Assembly (NCBI GenBank): GCA_019751945.1
Contig: JAIEMT010000016.1
Span: forward strand, 82,556 to 146,555
Direction of reading: 5' to 3'
DNA from: a bacterium
GTDB lineage: Bacteria; Bdellovibrionota; UBA1018
Length of the DNA stretch: 64,000 nucleotides
The first letter of the stretch is position 1. Each line of letters begins with the position of its first letter. Both the position numbers and the translations under genes were made by a program. Of the stretch, positions 45,958 to 54,253 are shown one piece after another. The notes beneath the pieces were generated by a model. The model was not told where the DNA came from. It did no database searches and worked only from the letters and a program-made list of their open reading frames with translations.

Positions 45958-47715
45958 ATGCTCTATTTACTCATCGGACATCGCGGCGCTGGAAAAACAA
46001 GCTTTTTAAAGCGAGTGCAGTTCTATTTTGGCCAGGCATCACGGCCCGTCCAGGTTTGGGATTTGGATGAGGAAATCGTCAAGCGTTCTGGGAAATCCGT
46101 TGCTCTGATTTTTGAGCAAGAAGGGGAACCTTCTTTTCGGGCTTGGGAAGAAAAAGTTTTCAAACAGCTCTTTGAAGCAAGGAAGGGCGATGCCTACATC
46201 GCTATTGGTGCAGGCTTTGAGTTTGAGCTTCCTTCAGAAGAGTGTCGAGTCCTTTGGATTCGTCGAATGACGGATTCTCTGCCGAGAATTTTTTTAGATC
46301 GTCCCAGACTGGATGCTTCGGTGTCGCCCGCAGAAGAATACCTCCAACGTTTTGAGAAGCGAGAGGCACGCTATGCTGCTCTGGCAACTGATGTGTGGAT
46401 GATTCCGGAGGGCTTCGAAAAACCCAACGCCTTCGAAAAAGATTTTGTTTTGGGAACGATGCCGGAGATTCCAGGGACCCTCACCGTATTGCCGGAACAT
46501 TTTCGCAGAGGGCTGAATCTTCCAGCCTCTCAACTTTACGAAGTTCGAGATGATTTACTGGATTCTGAGCAGATTGCCCAAGCACTTATGATTCTTCCCG
46601 CGGAGAAAACTTTGTACAGCATCCGAAAGGGTACGAAGCCACCGGAAGGGGTGTTGACCGATCTCGCGATGGAGTTTCCTTCTCAGTCTGTTGCTTATTC
46701 GCACATGGTTTCTTGTCACGAACGCCGAGGCACGATTTCAGAAACGGCTCGGGCATTGGAAGAGGCCGGCAAGAAAATGAATGCTCGTTTTCTAAAGCTC
46801 GCTCCTGTGGTGCAGAATTTTTCAGAGCTCTGGGAAGGCCATCAGTGGGCTTTTCAAGATTTTGAACACCGTGCTTTTTTGCCGCGATCCGCTCCCGAGC
46901 AGGAGGGGCGTTGGCGTTGGTATCGCCTTCTGGAGTTTGGAACTCAGCCGTTGAGTTTTTATCGCTTGGGTCAGGGCAGTAGCCCGGACCAACCGTATCT
47001 CTTCGAGGTGTTGAAGCTTCAGCCGCAATCGGATTTTGCTGCCGTTCTAGGCTACCCGATTGATCACAGCCGAACCCCTTCTGAGCAGTTTGAATTCTTC
47101 TACCAGCGGGGAGTCGGCGTTCTAGCGATCCCGGTACCCGAAGCAGAGTGTGAAGATGCCCTGAGAGTTCTCCAGCATTTAGGAATGAAGTATGCGGCAG
47201 TCACCGCTCCTTTAAAAACTCAGGTGGCGAAGCTTTGTAAGAATGAAGGGTCCGTCGAGGACTCGGTCAACTCTTTGTACTGGAGTAAGCAAGAGGAGTG
47301 CTGGGTGGGAACTAACACGGATTTAGAAGGTCTGCGCTGGTTGCCCGAGGATGTGAAAAACGCGTCCACCGTAGTTTGGGGTGGGGGTGGTACACTGCCC
47401 GTGTTGAAGAATTCGCTTCCGGGAGCTAGTTTCTATTCGGCTCAGACGGGCCAACCTCGAGAGGGGCAGGCAGCCCCGGCAGAATCGCCCCGTGCGGTGA
47501 TTTGGTGTGTGGGCCGTACCAGGGGTGGAGCGATGCCGCCGCGGGATTGGCATCCTCAGGTGGTAGTGGATCTCAATTATTCTGAAGACTCTCCGGGAAG
47601 AGAGCTGGCGCTTCGCTCGGGGGCGAAGTATGTATCGGGCGCGGTCATGTTTGAGGCTCAAGCCAAGGCTCAGCGAGAGTTTTGGGGCGAGCAGGAGAAG
47701 GTGGATGTCCGGTAA
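45958..47715 (+). CDS. Trifunctional shikimate kinase / type I dehydroquinate dehydratase / shikimate dehydrogenase fusion
   Basis: A single 585-residue frame with three shikimate-pathway domains. Residues 1-165: shikimate kinase, with Walker A GHRGAGKTS (residues 7-15), DLDEEI for substrate, the GE..FR..E block and GAG in place of GGG. Residues about 170-350: type I dehydroquinate dehydratase, with VSCHERRG (His254) and FLKLAP (Lys280, Schiff base), 26 residues apart as in E. coli AroD (143 and 170). Residues about 358-585: shikimate dehydrogenase, with GYPIDHSRTP, VTAPLK (Lys420), GTNTDLEG (Asp455) and WGGGGTLP for NADP. It is preceded by aroB-aroA, so domain order across the operon equals AROM. 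It overlaps aroC by 11 bases. Confidence 0.87.
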   Translation: MLYLLIGHRGAGKTSFLKRVQFYFGQASRPVQVWDLDEEIVKRSGKSVALIFEQEGEPSFRAWEEKVFKQLFEARKGDAYIAIGAGFEFELPSEECRVLWIRRMTDSLPRIFLDRPRLDASVSPAEEYLQRFEKREARYAALATDVWMIPEGFEKPNAFEKDFVLGTMPEIPGTLTVLPEHFRRGLNLPASQLYEVRDDLLDSEQIAQALMILPAEKTLYSIRKGTKPPEGVLTDLAMEFPSQSVAYSHMVSCHERRGTISETARALEEAGKKMNARFLKLAPVVQNFSELWEGHQWAFQDFEHRAFLPRSAPEQEGRWRWYRLLEFGTQPLSFYRLGQGSSPDQPYLFEVLKLQPQSDFAAVLGYPIDHSRTPSEQFEFFYQRGVGVLAIPVPEAECEDALRVLQHLGMKYAAVTAPLKTQVAKLCKNEGSVEDSVNSLYWSKQEECWVGTNTDLEGLRWLPEDVKNASTVVWGGGGTLPVLKNSLPGASFYSAQTGQPREGQAAPAESPRAVIWCVGRTRGGAMPPRDWHPQVVVDLNYSEDSPGRELALRSGAKYVSGAVMFEAQAKAQREFWGEQEKVDVR

Positions 47716-48679
47716 TTCTTTTGGAACCCGATTCGTGCTGACGAGCTTCGGTGAAAGCCACGGCCCAGCCTTGGGTGCCATCATTGATGGTTGCCCGGCG
47801 GGTGTGACCTTCGACTCCGACCTGTTGGCTCACGAAATGCTTCGCCGCCGACCGGGGACGCTCGATCCGCTTACCGGGCTTTCGTTGACTTCGTCGCGTG
47901 AAGAGCCCGACCTGGTGGAAGTGCTGAGTGGAATTTACGAAGACAAAACTCTGGGAACTCCGATTGCGATGTTGGTTCGGAATCGCGATTCTCGTTCGCA
48001 AGATTACGCCAATATTGGAGCGCGTGCCGGGCATGCGGACGATCAGTGGCTGCAAAAGTTTGGACATGCCGATCCTCGCGGGGGTGGCCGTGCCTCCGGT
48101 CGCGAAACTGCAGCGCGGGTGATGGGCGGAGCCGTCGCTAAAATGTTTTTGAAAGCGGTTCTTCCGAAGTTTCGCATCGAGGGTAAGGCAGTTCAAATCG
48201 GACCGATTGAGATTCGCGGACCTGAAGATCAGAAGCGCGTGGCGGAGTTACTCGTCCAGGCGAAGGAAACGGGAAAGAGTTACGGTGGTACTGCGGAACT
48301 CCTTCTTCAGGGGGTGTCTCAAGGTTTGGGGCAGCCCGTGTTTAAGAAAATCAAAGCCGAGCTAGCCGGCGCAATGATGAGTGTCGGCGCTGTTTGCGCT
48401 GTAGAAATTGGGGACGGCTTCGCCGCCACCGAGGCAGAGGGTTCCGATTTTCATCGCCAAGACCGCGCGGCCCGATACGGCGGAATCCGGGGCGGCATCA
48501 CTACTGGTGAACCCATTTTGATTCGAGTGGGGTTCAAGCCCACTTCGAGTGTATTAGATGTAGCAAAGGCGGGCCGCCACGATCCCTGCATTGTACCGCG
48601 CGCAATTCCCGTCCTAGAGGCCATGTCGGCCCTGGTTATTGCCGATCAGCTGCTCCTGGCTCGCGGAGACCAGGTTTAA
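47705..48679 (+). CDS. aroC: Chorismate synthase
   Basis: AroC (324 residues, a little short) uses reduced FMN to eliminate phosphate from EPSP and give chorismate. GESHGPALGAIIDGCPAG (about 12-29) and GRASGRETAARVMGGAVAK hold the FMN- and substrate-binding residues, and the RHDPCIVPRA signature is near the C-terminus. The ATG at 47705 has AGGAGAAGG in front and overlaps the fused gene by 11 bases. It completes the pathway whose product is used by menF 8 kb downstream. Confidence 0.96.
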   Translation: MSGNSFGTRFVLTSFGESHGPALGAIIDGCPAGVTFDSDLLAHEMLRRRPGTLDPLTGLSLTSSREEPDLVEVLSGIYEDKTLGTPIAMLVRNRDSRSQDYANIGARAGHADDQWLQKFGHADPRGGGRASGRETAARVMGGAVAKMFLKAVLPKFRIEGKAVQIGPIEIRGPEDQKRVAELLVQAKETGKSYGGTAELLLQGVSQGLGQPVFKKIKAELAGAMMSVGAVCAVEIGDGFAATEAEGSDFHRQDRAARYGGIRGGITTGEPILIRVGFKPTSSVLDVAKAGRHDPCIVPRAIPVLEAMSALVIADQLLLARGDQV

Positions 48680-48707
48680 GACCTTGTTTTCATTCAGAAG
48701 TAACTCA

Positions 48708-48736
48708 TTGACAAAATGCAGCATCACTAATAGTAT
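48708..48736 (+). promoter_or_regulatory. Sigma-70-type promoter upstream of the PilZ gene
   Basis: TTGACA (48708-48713), exactly 17 bases, then TAGTAT (48731-48736): a perfect -35 and a five-of-six -10, 13 bases before the PilZ ATG. It is the clearest consensus promoter in the window. The short leader has no strong ribosome site, so an almost leaderless transcript is possible. Confidence 0.75.
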
Positions 48737-48748
48737 ATTTTTATTAAC

Positions 48749-49087
48749 ATGATTAAGCAAAATGAACGATTTCCAACAAGGCATCGGCTTACCCTTGAAC
48801 ATAGCGGGACGTTCTCCGGGGTCGCTATTTCGGGTCTCACCTACAGTGGGATGAGTGTGGACATGAGCAGGAATGGTCTGAGGGTTCGCCTCAAGGCCTC
48901 GCTCGTGGTGCCGCTCGGTACTCCTGTCATTGTGAACCTTGCTCCAGATATTCCGGAGTGGGACGACGAAGATCCGTTGATCTTTGAGGCTCGAGTCGTT
49001 TGGCGCCGAGCTTCAGAGGTGGGATTGCAGATTACCGAGATGAGCTTTCGAACCAGCAAAATCTATTGTGATCTCTTGCATTACTAG
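48749..49087 (+). CDS. PilZ-domain protein
   Basis: A 112-residue single PilZ domain, the usual cyclic di-GMP receptor. The D-x-S-x-x-G box appears as DMSRNG (about residues 35-40) and a basic stretch RFPTRHR (about 7-13) takes the place of the RxxxR motif. The barrel strands (VRLKASL, VIVNLAP, FEARVVWRR, VGLQITE) fit. With DMSRNG present and the arginine motif off-consensus, c-di-GMP binding is probable but not certain. It sits between chorismate and menaquinone genes under its own promoter. Confidence 0.8.
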   Translation: MIKQNERFPTRHRLTLEHSGTFSGVAISGLTYSGMSVDMSRNGLRVRLKASLVVPLGTPVIVNLAPDIPEWDDEDPLIFEARVVWRRASEVGLQITEMSFRTSKIYCDLLHY

Positions 49088-49099
49088 TATGTATGACTG

Positions 49100-49504
49100 A
49101 TGAAATTTCAAAAGAAGGTGCGAGTTCCCTTTTCCCGCGTCGATGCGGCCGGGATTGTTTTCTTCGCTCACTACTTCACAGTGGCTCACGATGCCTATGA
49201 AGAATTCCTGCGCGAGTTGGGTTACCCCTGGGAAGTCTGGTTCGAAAACGGCAGCTGGCTCGCGCCCCTGCGCCACGTCGAGTGTGACTACTTCAAGCCC
49301 CTCGTCGGAGGAAAAGAGTACACCCTTGAAATCTCCGTCGCAAAAATTGGAAATACTTCCTACGAAATGCGCTACGTGTACCTCGATGGTACCGAGCCTC
49401 AAGCTGAAACCCGACACGTCCACGCCTTCATGGACCGAAATACAAAGAAGAAGATGCCGATCCCGGATGACATCCGCGGCAAGTTAGAGAAATACTGCTC
49501 GTAG
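49100..49504 (+). CDS. Thioesterase (4HBT/DHNA-CoA hydrolase type)
   Basis: A 134-residue hot-dog-fold thioesterase. The active-site sequence VDAAGIVFFAHYF (Asp15) and the following AYEEFLRELG helix match the Pseudomonas-type 4-hydroxybenzoyl-CoA thioesterase group. Next to a complete set of men genes, the likeliest task is hydrolysis of 1,4-dihydroxy-2-naphthoyl-CoA (the MenI step), which otherwise has no enzyme here. Other aryl- or acyl-CoA thioesters are possible. It is twelve bases after the PilZ gene, so they share a transcript. Confidence 0.75.
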   Translation: MKFQKKVRVPFSRVDAAGIVFFAHYFTVAHDAYEEFLRELGYPWEVWFENGSWLAPLRHVECDYFKPLVGGKEYTLEISVAKIGNTSYEMRYVYLDGTEPQAETRHVHAFMDRNTKKKMPIPDDIRGKLEKYCS

Positions 49505-49517
49505 TGAGAATCTCATT

Positions 49518-49642
49518 CTGTTTGCTGTTTGCAGTCTGCAGAAGCGGGCATCAGTAGACGGAAGCGGGTTCTGTAACTGTTGCCGACAGTGCCAGCTTAT
49601 GCAGGCGGATGCCTGGTTCTGCAGACCGCAAACAGCAAACAG
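49518..49642. repeat. 125-bp imperfect palindrome between convergent genes
   Basis: Arms at 49518-49543 and 49617-49642 are inverted copies, 25 of 26 bases paired (CTGTTTGCTGTTTGC then TCTGCAGAA on the left). Weaker pairing continues inward (GGCATC/GATGCC). The 73-base centre contains a second copy of GAAGCGGG that is also next to the left arm. Five Ts follow the right arm at 49645-49649. It may end transcription of both convergent genes or be a REP/MITE-like element. No coding sequence is inside. Confidence 0.8.
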
Positions 49643-49647
49643 AGTTT

Positions 49648-50826
49648 TTACTGACTCACGAGATTCAGCCGACCCAGTAGATCCGCGCGCATCACTTTCC
49701 CTAACGGCGACCGCGGAATCTGCTCAATGAAATGTAAATCCCGAATCCGTTCGTACGGCATGACCTGTACGTTATAGCGCTCTGCCAATGTCTGCGCCCA
49801 TTTTGCATTTTCGGATCCCGGCTCAGCAGCGGCTGCCGCGTGAATGGTGTGGCCTAGGCGGGCATCCGGTACTGCGAAAATCACAAAGTCTGGCAAGCGG
49901 TGGGTGATGCTCTGTTGTTCGTGTTTCAAAACTCGCTCTAAGCGCGTGAGATCCACGCTTTCCCCGCCGATTTTAATGAAGTCGGAAGTCCTTCCGAAAA
50001 TTTCTAAATAACCATTGGTGACTTTTCCGAAGTCTTCGGACGTGAACCATTCGCCCATCTTGGGATCTTCCCACTTCCAGCCCGACTCGGGTTTGAAAAG
50101 ACCGTAGCCTGTCAGAAGCGAATTGCCTGCTAAGGCGAGTCGGCCCGTGTCTGAAACTTTCACGTGCACGTGGCTCAAAACTTTGAGCTGCGGAGGAGTG
50201 AGTTTTTGCAGGGACGAAAGTTCGGCCGTGGCGACTTGGGATGCACACTCGGTCAGTCCAAAGCTTGGAAGAATGGGCCAGCCGAGTTCGCGGGCGCGCA
50301 AGTAAAGATCATTGTCGAGTGCGCCCCCGCCGACGACGACTGCTCTCAAGCTTTTCGGAGCGGGCAGCTTCTCTTGAACCAGGTCGTAGACTTGAGCAGG
50401 AACAATCGCCGAGAGGGTGCCAGATTCTTTTTCAATGAGTTTACAAAACTCCACCGTATTCCAAGTTTCGAGTGGAAAAACCTGCGCTCCGCTCAGGTGC
50501 GCGCGGGCCCAGATTCCCAATCCGCCGACATGAAAATCGGGGAGCGGGTGAATCCAAATATCTTTGTTCGTGCTTTCGAGATGCGTGTTCACAGCCTGAG
50601 CCGAAGCCAGAATGGCTGACTTCGCAAGCGCCACCCATTTCAAGTGCGCGTTGTTGGTCTGAGTGGATCCCGATGTTGCGATCCAAAAGTGGGCGACGAG
50701 CGGGGCAAACTGAGTCAGTCCGTTTTTGATGTGGTCGGACTCTGAAGTCGGAGTCTTGGGATTGGTCAGGACATAGGTGTCCGGATTGTCCCACTGAATT
50801 TTTCGCGGCTCGAAGAGCGTGCTCAT
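49648..50826 (-). CDS. menE: o-Succinylbenzoate-CoA ligase
   Basis: MenE (392 residues, shorter than the usual 450-490 because of a shortened N-terminal half) activates o-succinylbenzoate as AMP ester and then CoA thioester. The ATP loop is TSGSTQTN, followed by WIHPLPDFHVGGLGIW, then FGLTECASQ (A5), WFTSEDFGK (A7) and the C-terminal PRSPLGKVMR with the catalytic Lys. It is the last gene of the men operon and converges on the thioesterase gene across the palindrome. The MenC stop overlaps its start. Confidence 0.88.
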   Translation of the reverse strand: MSTLFEPRKIQWDNPDTYVLTNPKTPTSESDHIKNGLTQFAPLVAHFWIATSGSTQTNNAHLKWVALAKSAILASAQAVNTHLESTNKDIWIHPLPDFHVGGLGIWARAHLSGAQVFPLETWNTVEFCKLIEKESGTLSAIVPAQVYDLVQEKLPAPKSLRAVVVGGGALDNDLYLRARELGWPILPSFGLTECASQVATAELSSLQKLTPPQLKVLSHVHVKVSDTGRLALAGNSLLTGYGLFKPESGWKWEDPKMGEWFTSEDFGKVTNGYLEIFGRTSDFIKIGGESVDLTRLERVLKHEQQSITHRLPDFVIFAVPDARLGHTIHAAAAAEPGSENAKWAQTLAERYNVQVMPYERIRDLHFIEQIPRSPLGKVMRADLLGRLNLVSQ

Positions 50827-51743
50827 AGTTCTTTGTCAGACTTCCAGGTCAACCGATCCAAGAGATCGTCGAATCCGAAGCCGATTCCGCTAGGTACCTG
50901 GAACTCAGGCCCCCCTCTTAAAGGATCTCCTAAACGCTCAGAAAATTCACTTCCTTTGTAAGCAGAATGTGACATTAGGCCGCAGGTTTCAGAAATCCCA
51001 GCAGCTGCAGCAGCATAGGCGGCGCTCAGCTGTCCCAGGGGATGGTCGAGGTATGAGGTAAAAACCGGGCGAACACCAGCTGCCAGGGCTTGCCGGGCTA
51101 GTTCCTGCCAGGGGGTGACGGCGGGTTTGATCACCAAAAACTGGGGGTAGAAACCGGGGCTGAGACTAGGAAAACTGGCGGCCTGGCGGTCCATTCCAAG
51201 GGGAGCCTCTTGGGAGTGATAGGTCAGCCCCTCTACCGGATCTTCAAAGAATTCGATCTGCGAAATCTCCTTGCCGAGATTCCAAAGCATCGCCTCGAAC
51301 TCGGTGAGCGAGAGACGGGAATTAAAATCCAATCGAAGCTTCGCGGCGTTCGGAAGGGGAAAGGTGGGGAGCGTGGAATTGGGGAATTTGATTTTGATTC
51401 GATCAAATCCTGCTTCCACCGCTTTCTCTAAAAGGCCGGGATTCCATTCTTGGATTAGGAAGTGGCTGGGAGGAATTCGTAGGCCCTCAAACACACTTCG
51501 AGATTCTCTTCGAGCCTGAGCTTCCGTTCGAGCAAACTCCAAACTGTTTCGAGTAAGCGAGGTCAGGGAACCCTGAAGGCTTCTGAGTTGGGTTTCTAAA
51601 GGCGCGTCACCTAACTCAGTCCACGGGTGAACATCGGCGTGGCCCACTCCCAAACCGGGAAACTCTACTCGGATCAAAGCGCCGTTGCGAGGCTTTGTTC
51701 CTTCTAAAGTATAGGGGGAGTACCAAAACTTAGTGCCGGGCAT
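50823..51743 (-). CDS. menC: o-Succinylbenzoate synthase
   Basis: MenC (306 residues) is an enolase-superfamily enzyme that dehydrates SHCHC to o-succinylbenzoate. The catalytic Lys pair is in RIKIKFPN and VIKPAV, and the metal ligands are in KLRLDFNSR (Asp), FFEDP (Glu) and an Asp later in the barrel. The C-terminal block TSYLDHPLGQL is typical of the proteobacterial MenC type. It overlaps menA by 14 bases and menE by four, within menF-D-H-B-A-C-E. Confidence 0.87.
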   Translation of the reverse strand: MPGTKFWYSPYTLEGTKPRNGALIRVEFPGLGVGHADVHPWTELGDAPLETQLRSLQGSLTSLTRNSLEFARTEAQARRESRSVFEGLRIPPSHFLIQEWNPGLLEKAVEAGFDRIKIKFPNSTLPTFPLPNAAKLRLDFNSRLSLTEFEAMLWNLGKEISQIEFFEDPVEGLTYHSQEAPLGMDRQAASFPSLSPGFYPQFLVIKPAVTPWQELARQALAAGVRPVFTSYLDHPLGQLSAAYAAAAAGISETCGLMSHSAYKGSEFSERLGDPLRGGPEFQVPSGIGFGFDDLLDRLTWKSDKEL

Positions 51744-52620
51744 AGATGAAGAATGCTCCGCCTAAGAGCGCTCCAAAAACCAAGTGAAGCAGAGCTGCTT
51801 GGCCTAGGAATCGATTGTATTCCGCGCTGGGTTCGGTGGAGGAAACTTTTCGGCTCAAGCTTCGGGCAATCGGAAGCGCCACCATGGGAATGATGGTGGC
51901 CCATCGCAGTTGTTCGAAAGTCCAATACACACCGATTAAAAAAGGCAGCAAGCAGAGCAGTGCGATTTCAATGCGAGCCCCTTGCATCCCGAGTCGGACA
52001 GCGACGGTGCGTTTGCCGGCGCGTTTGTCTCCGCTGATATCTCGCAAATTATTTACGGCAATGAGGACGGTGGCGAGGAGACCCACTTGGGCGCCAGCAA
52101 TCAAGCTCAGCTTGTCGAAGCGGCCGGTTTGAAGAAAAAACAAACCACCCACGGCTACCAGTCCAAAGAAGATCAGAACAAAAACTTCACCCATGCCTCG
52201 GTAAGCTAGTGGGAATGGGCCGCCCGTGTAGGCATAACCGGCCAAGAGGGAAGCCACCCCGATGGTGACGATGACCCAGCCTCCCTGCCAAACCAATGGA
52301 ACGGCAAAGGCTACAGCAATGGCGAAACTTGCGAAGGCGCCGATTTTCACGGCTTTTTCAGAGATCAATCCGCTCTGTGTAACGCGTCGAGGTCCGAGAC
52401 GATCGCTCTTGTCTGCTCCTTTTTTGAAATCGTAGTAGTCGTTCACCAAATTGGTTCCGATTTGGATGAAGAAGGAACTCAACAGCGCTAAGACAGAAAT
52501 CCAGATTTGAATTTTAAATCCTAAACCTGCTGCGAGAGCGGTGGCGACCCAGATGGGGACCAACGCCGCAGTCAAAGTCTTCGGGCGTGCAGCTTCAATC
52601 CAATATTTAACGGAGCTCAT
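51730..52620 (-). CDS. menA: 1,4-Dihydroxy-2-naphthoate polyprenyltransferase
   Basis: MenA (296 residues) attaches the polyprenyl tail to DHNA and releases CO2, giving demethylmenaquinone in the membrane. The UbiA-family first Asp-rich motif is NDYYDFKKGAD (about residues 60-71) and the second is DISGDKRAGKRT (about 195-206). Eight or nine hydrophobic helices are apparent. The N-terminal YWIEAARPKTL is the usual MenA start. It is encoded between menB and menC, with the ATG adjacent to the menB stop. Confidence 0.94.
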   Translation of the reverse strand: MSSVKYWIEAARPKTLTAALVPIWVATALAAGLGFKIQIWISVLALLSSFFIQIGTNLVNDYYDFKKGADKSDRLGPRRVTQSGLISEKAVKIGAFASFAIAVAFAVPLVWQGGWVIVTIGVASLLAGYAYTGGPFPLAYRGMGEVFVLIFFGLVAVGGLFFLQTGRFDKLSLIAGAQVGLLATVLIAVNNLRDISGDKRAGKRTVAVRLGMQGARIEIALLCLLPFLIGVYWTFEQLRWATIIPMVALPIARSLSRKVSSTEPSAEYNRFLGQAALLHLVFGALLGGAFFIYARH

Positions 52621-53459
52621 TAGGGAACGCGTGGGAACTTACTGAAATCGGGTTTGCGTTTCTCGACGAAGGCGGTTTTTCCTTCCTGTGCCTCTTCCGA
52701 CATGTAGTAGAGCAGGGTGGCATTGCCCGCCATATCGAGTAACCCCATCTGCCCATCGCAGTCTGCGTTCAGGGCCGACTTCAAACAGCGCAGAGCGAGC
52801 GGGGAGTGTTGCAGGATTTCTCGAGCCCACTTCACGGTCTCCGCTTCGAGTTCATCGACGGGAACGACCTTATTGACTAAGCCCATTTCCATGGCTTCAT
52901 CCGCATCATACTGGCGGCAGAGGTACCAAATCTCGCGGGCTTTTTTCTGACCGATGATTCGGGCCAAGTAGCTGGCTCCCAAACCGCCGTCGAAAGAGCC
53001 AACCTTGGGGCCGGTCTGACCGAATCGGGCGTTGTCGCCAGCGATGGTGAGATCACAAACCACATGGAGTACGTGCCCGCCGCCAATCGCATAACCGGCG
53101 ACCATGGCAATGACGGGTTTCGGAATTTGTCGAATCTGTTTTTGAAGGTCCAAAACATTCAAACGAGGAACGCCATCGCCCCCGATGTAACCGGCCTTCC
53201 CGCGAATTTTTTGATCGCCACCGGAACAGAACGCTTCTTTCCCTTCGCCCGTTAAAATGATCACGCCGATAGACGAATCCATTCGGCAGTGTTCGAAGGC
53301 GGCCTTCATTTCTTCGACCGTCTCTGGTCGAAAGGCATTGCGGCGCTCGGGACGGTTGATCGTAATCTTGGCGATTCCGTCTGGGCTGCGTTCAAATTTG
53401 ATGTCGGTTAATTTTGGAAATTCCGCAACGGGGGTCCAGGTCGTTTGGGTTGGATTCAT
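52620..53459 (-). CDS. menB: 1,4-Dihydroxy-2-naphthoyl-CoA synthase
   Basis: MenB (279 residues) cyclises o-succinylbenzoyl-CoA to DHNA-CoA. It is a crotonase-fold enzyme, and the oxyanion and substrate blocks [47 protein letters not shown] and [13 protein letters not shown] are nearly identical to the E. coli pattern. The C-terminal KRKPDFSKF is also conserved, placing it in the type I group. Its start overlaps the menH stop by four bases. Confidence 0.97.
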   Translation of the reverse strand: MNPTQTTWTPVAEFPKLTDIKFERSPDGIAKITINRPERRNAFRPETVEEMKAAFEHCRMDSSIGVIILTGEGKEAFCSGGDQKIRGKAGYIGGDGVPRLNVLDLQKQIRQIPKPVIAMVAGYAIGGGHVLHVVCDLTIAGDNARFGQTGPKVGSFDGGLGASYLARIIGQKKAREIWYLCRQYDADEAMEMGLVNKVVPVDELEAETVKWAREILQHSPLALRCLKSALNADCDGQMGLLDMAGNATLLYYMSEEAQEGKTAFVEKRKPDFSKFPRVP

Positions 53460-54253
53460 GAAGTCTCTATACCCGGAACCTGGAAGTTGAACAAGATATG
53501 TAGAAGATAATCATTGAAGAATCCTAAAAAAGCCTCTTTTTCGTCCCAGGGAAAGCGGTGATAAGCGCCCGGAAAAATCCGAGACTTGAGCTCAATCTTT
53601 TTCGTGAGTTGGCGGGCCTGTTCGACGTATTTTTCGTCGAGTTCGCCTACTCCCCAAAAGAGCGGCACATGCCCTAATGCCCAGGTTTTAATCTTGGCTC
53701 GAAAGGGTTCGAGTAAATCGGCCTGTTTGCCCAGGGTCCAGTAGTTCAGCGCTGCGGCCAGCTCCTTTTTGTCGAATTCCGATTCCTGGCGGTCTTTCGG
53801 GGCGGGCTTTCCCCCGAAAATGGCCTGGTTGTTCCATGCGGCACAGACTTCGTTCCAGGGGTCATTGAGAAAGCGTCGAGCCCAGTCGGAATCCTTTTGA
53901 ATTCGGTCGGCCCGAACGTCGCCGGCGTCTTCCGGAAGTCCTAAGTTCGAAGATAAAATCATGGCCGAATTCCAAGGAGATTTGGGGGCTACTAACGCGT
54001 GCAGTGCCATTCGCCCGCCCATCGAGTAGCCCATGATTCCCCGGTGGTATTTTTTTGGAGTCTCCTTTTCAACGCGTTGATTGAAGGAAGCGGCCCATCC
54101 CTCTAACGAACGATACTTGCTGGGCGGGCATTCTTTGAGAACGTCGACCTTAATGAGCTGGCAGGATTTTCCGGCGGCTTCTTCTAAAAAGTCCCAATCG
54201 TCGGGACGCCCTAAGAATCCGTGAATTGCGTAAAGAACTACTTTCTTTTCCAT
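53456..54253 (-). CDS. menH: MenH-like alpha/beta hydrolase (SHCHC synthase)
   Basis: A 265-residue alpha/beta hydrolase. [10 protein letters not shown] is the oxyanion-hole segment, GYSMGG carries the nucleophile Ser, GELDEKY the Asp and [11 protein letters not shown] the His. Lying between menD and menB, it is assigned to the elimination of pyruvate from SEPHCHC to give SHCHC. Sequence alone would allow other esterase functions. It overlaps menD by 16 bases and menB by four. Confidence 0.82.
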   Translation of the reverse strand: MEKKVVLYAIHGFLGRPDDWDFLEEAAGKSCQLIKVDVLKECPPSKYRSLEGWAASFNQRVEKETPKKYHRGIMGYSMGGRMALHALVAPKSPWNSAMILSSNLGLPEDAGDVRADRIQKDSDWARRFLNDPWNEVCAAWNNQAIFGGKPAPKDRQESEFDKKELAAALNYWTLGKQADLLEPFRAKIKTWALGHVPLFWGVGELDEKYVEQARQLTKKIELKSRIFPGAYHRFPWDEKEAFLGFFNDYLLHILFNFQVPGIETS

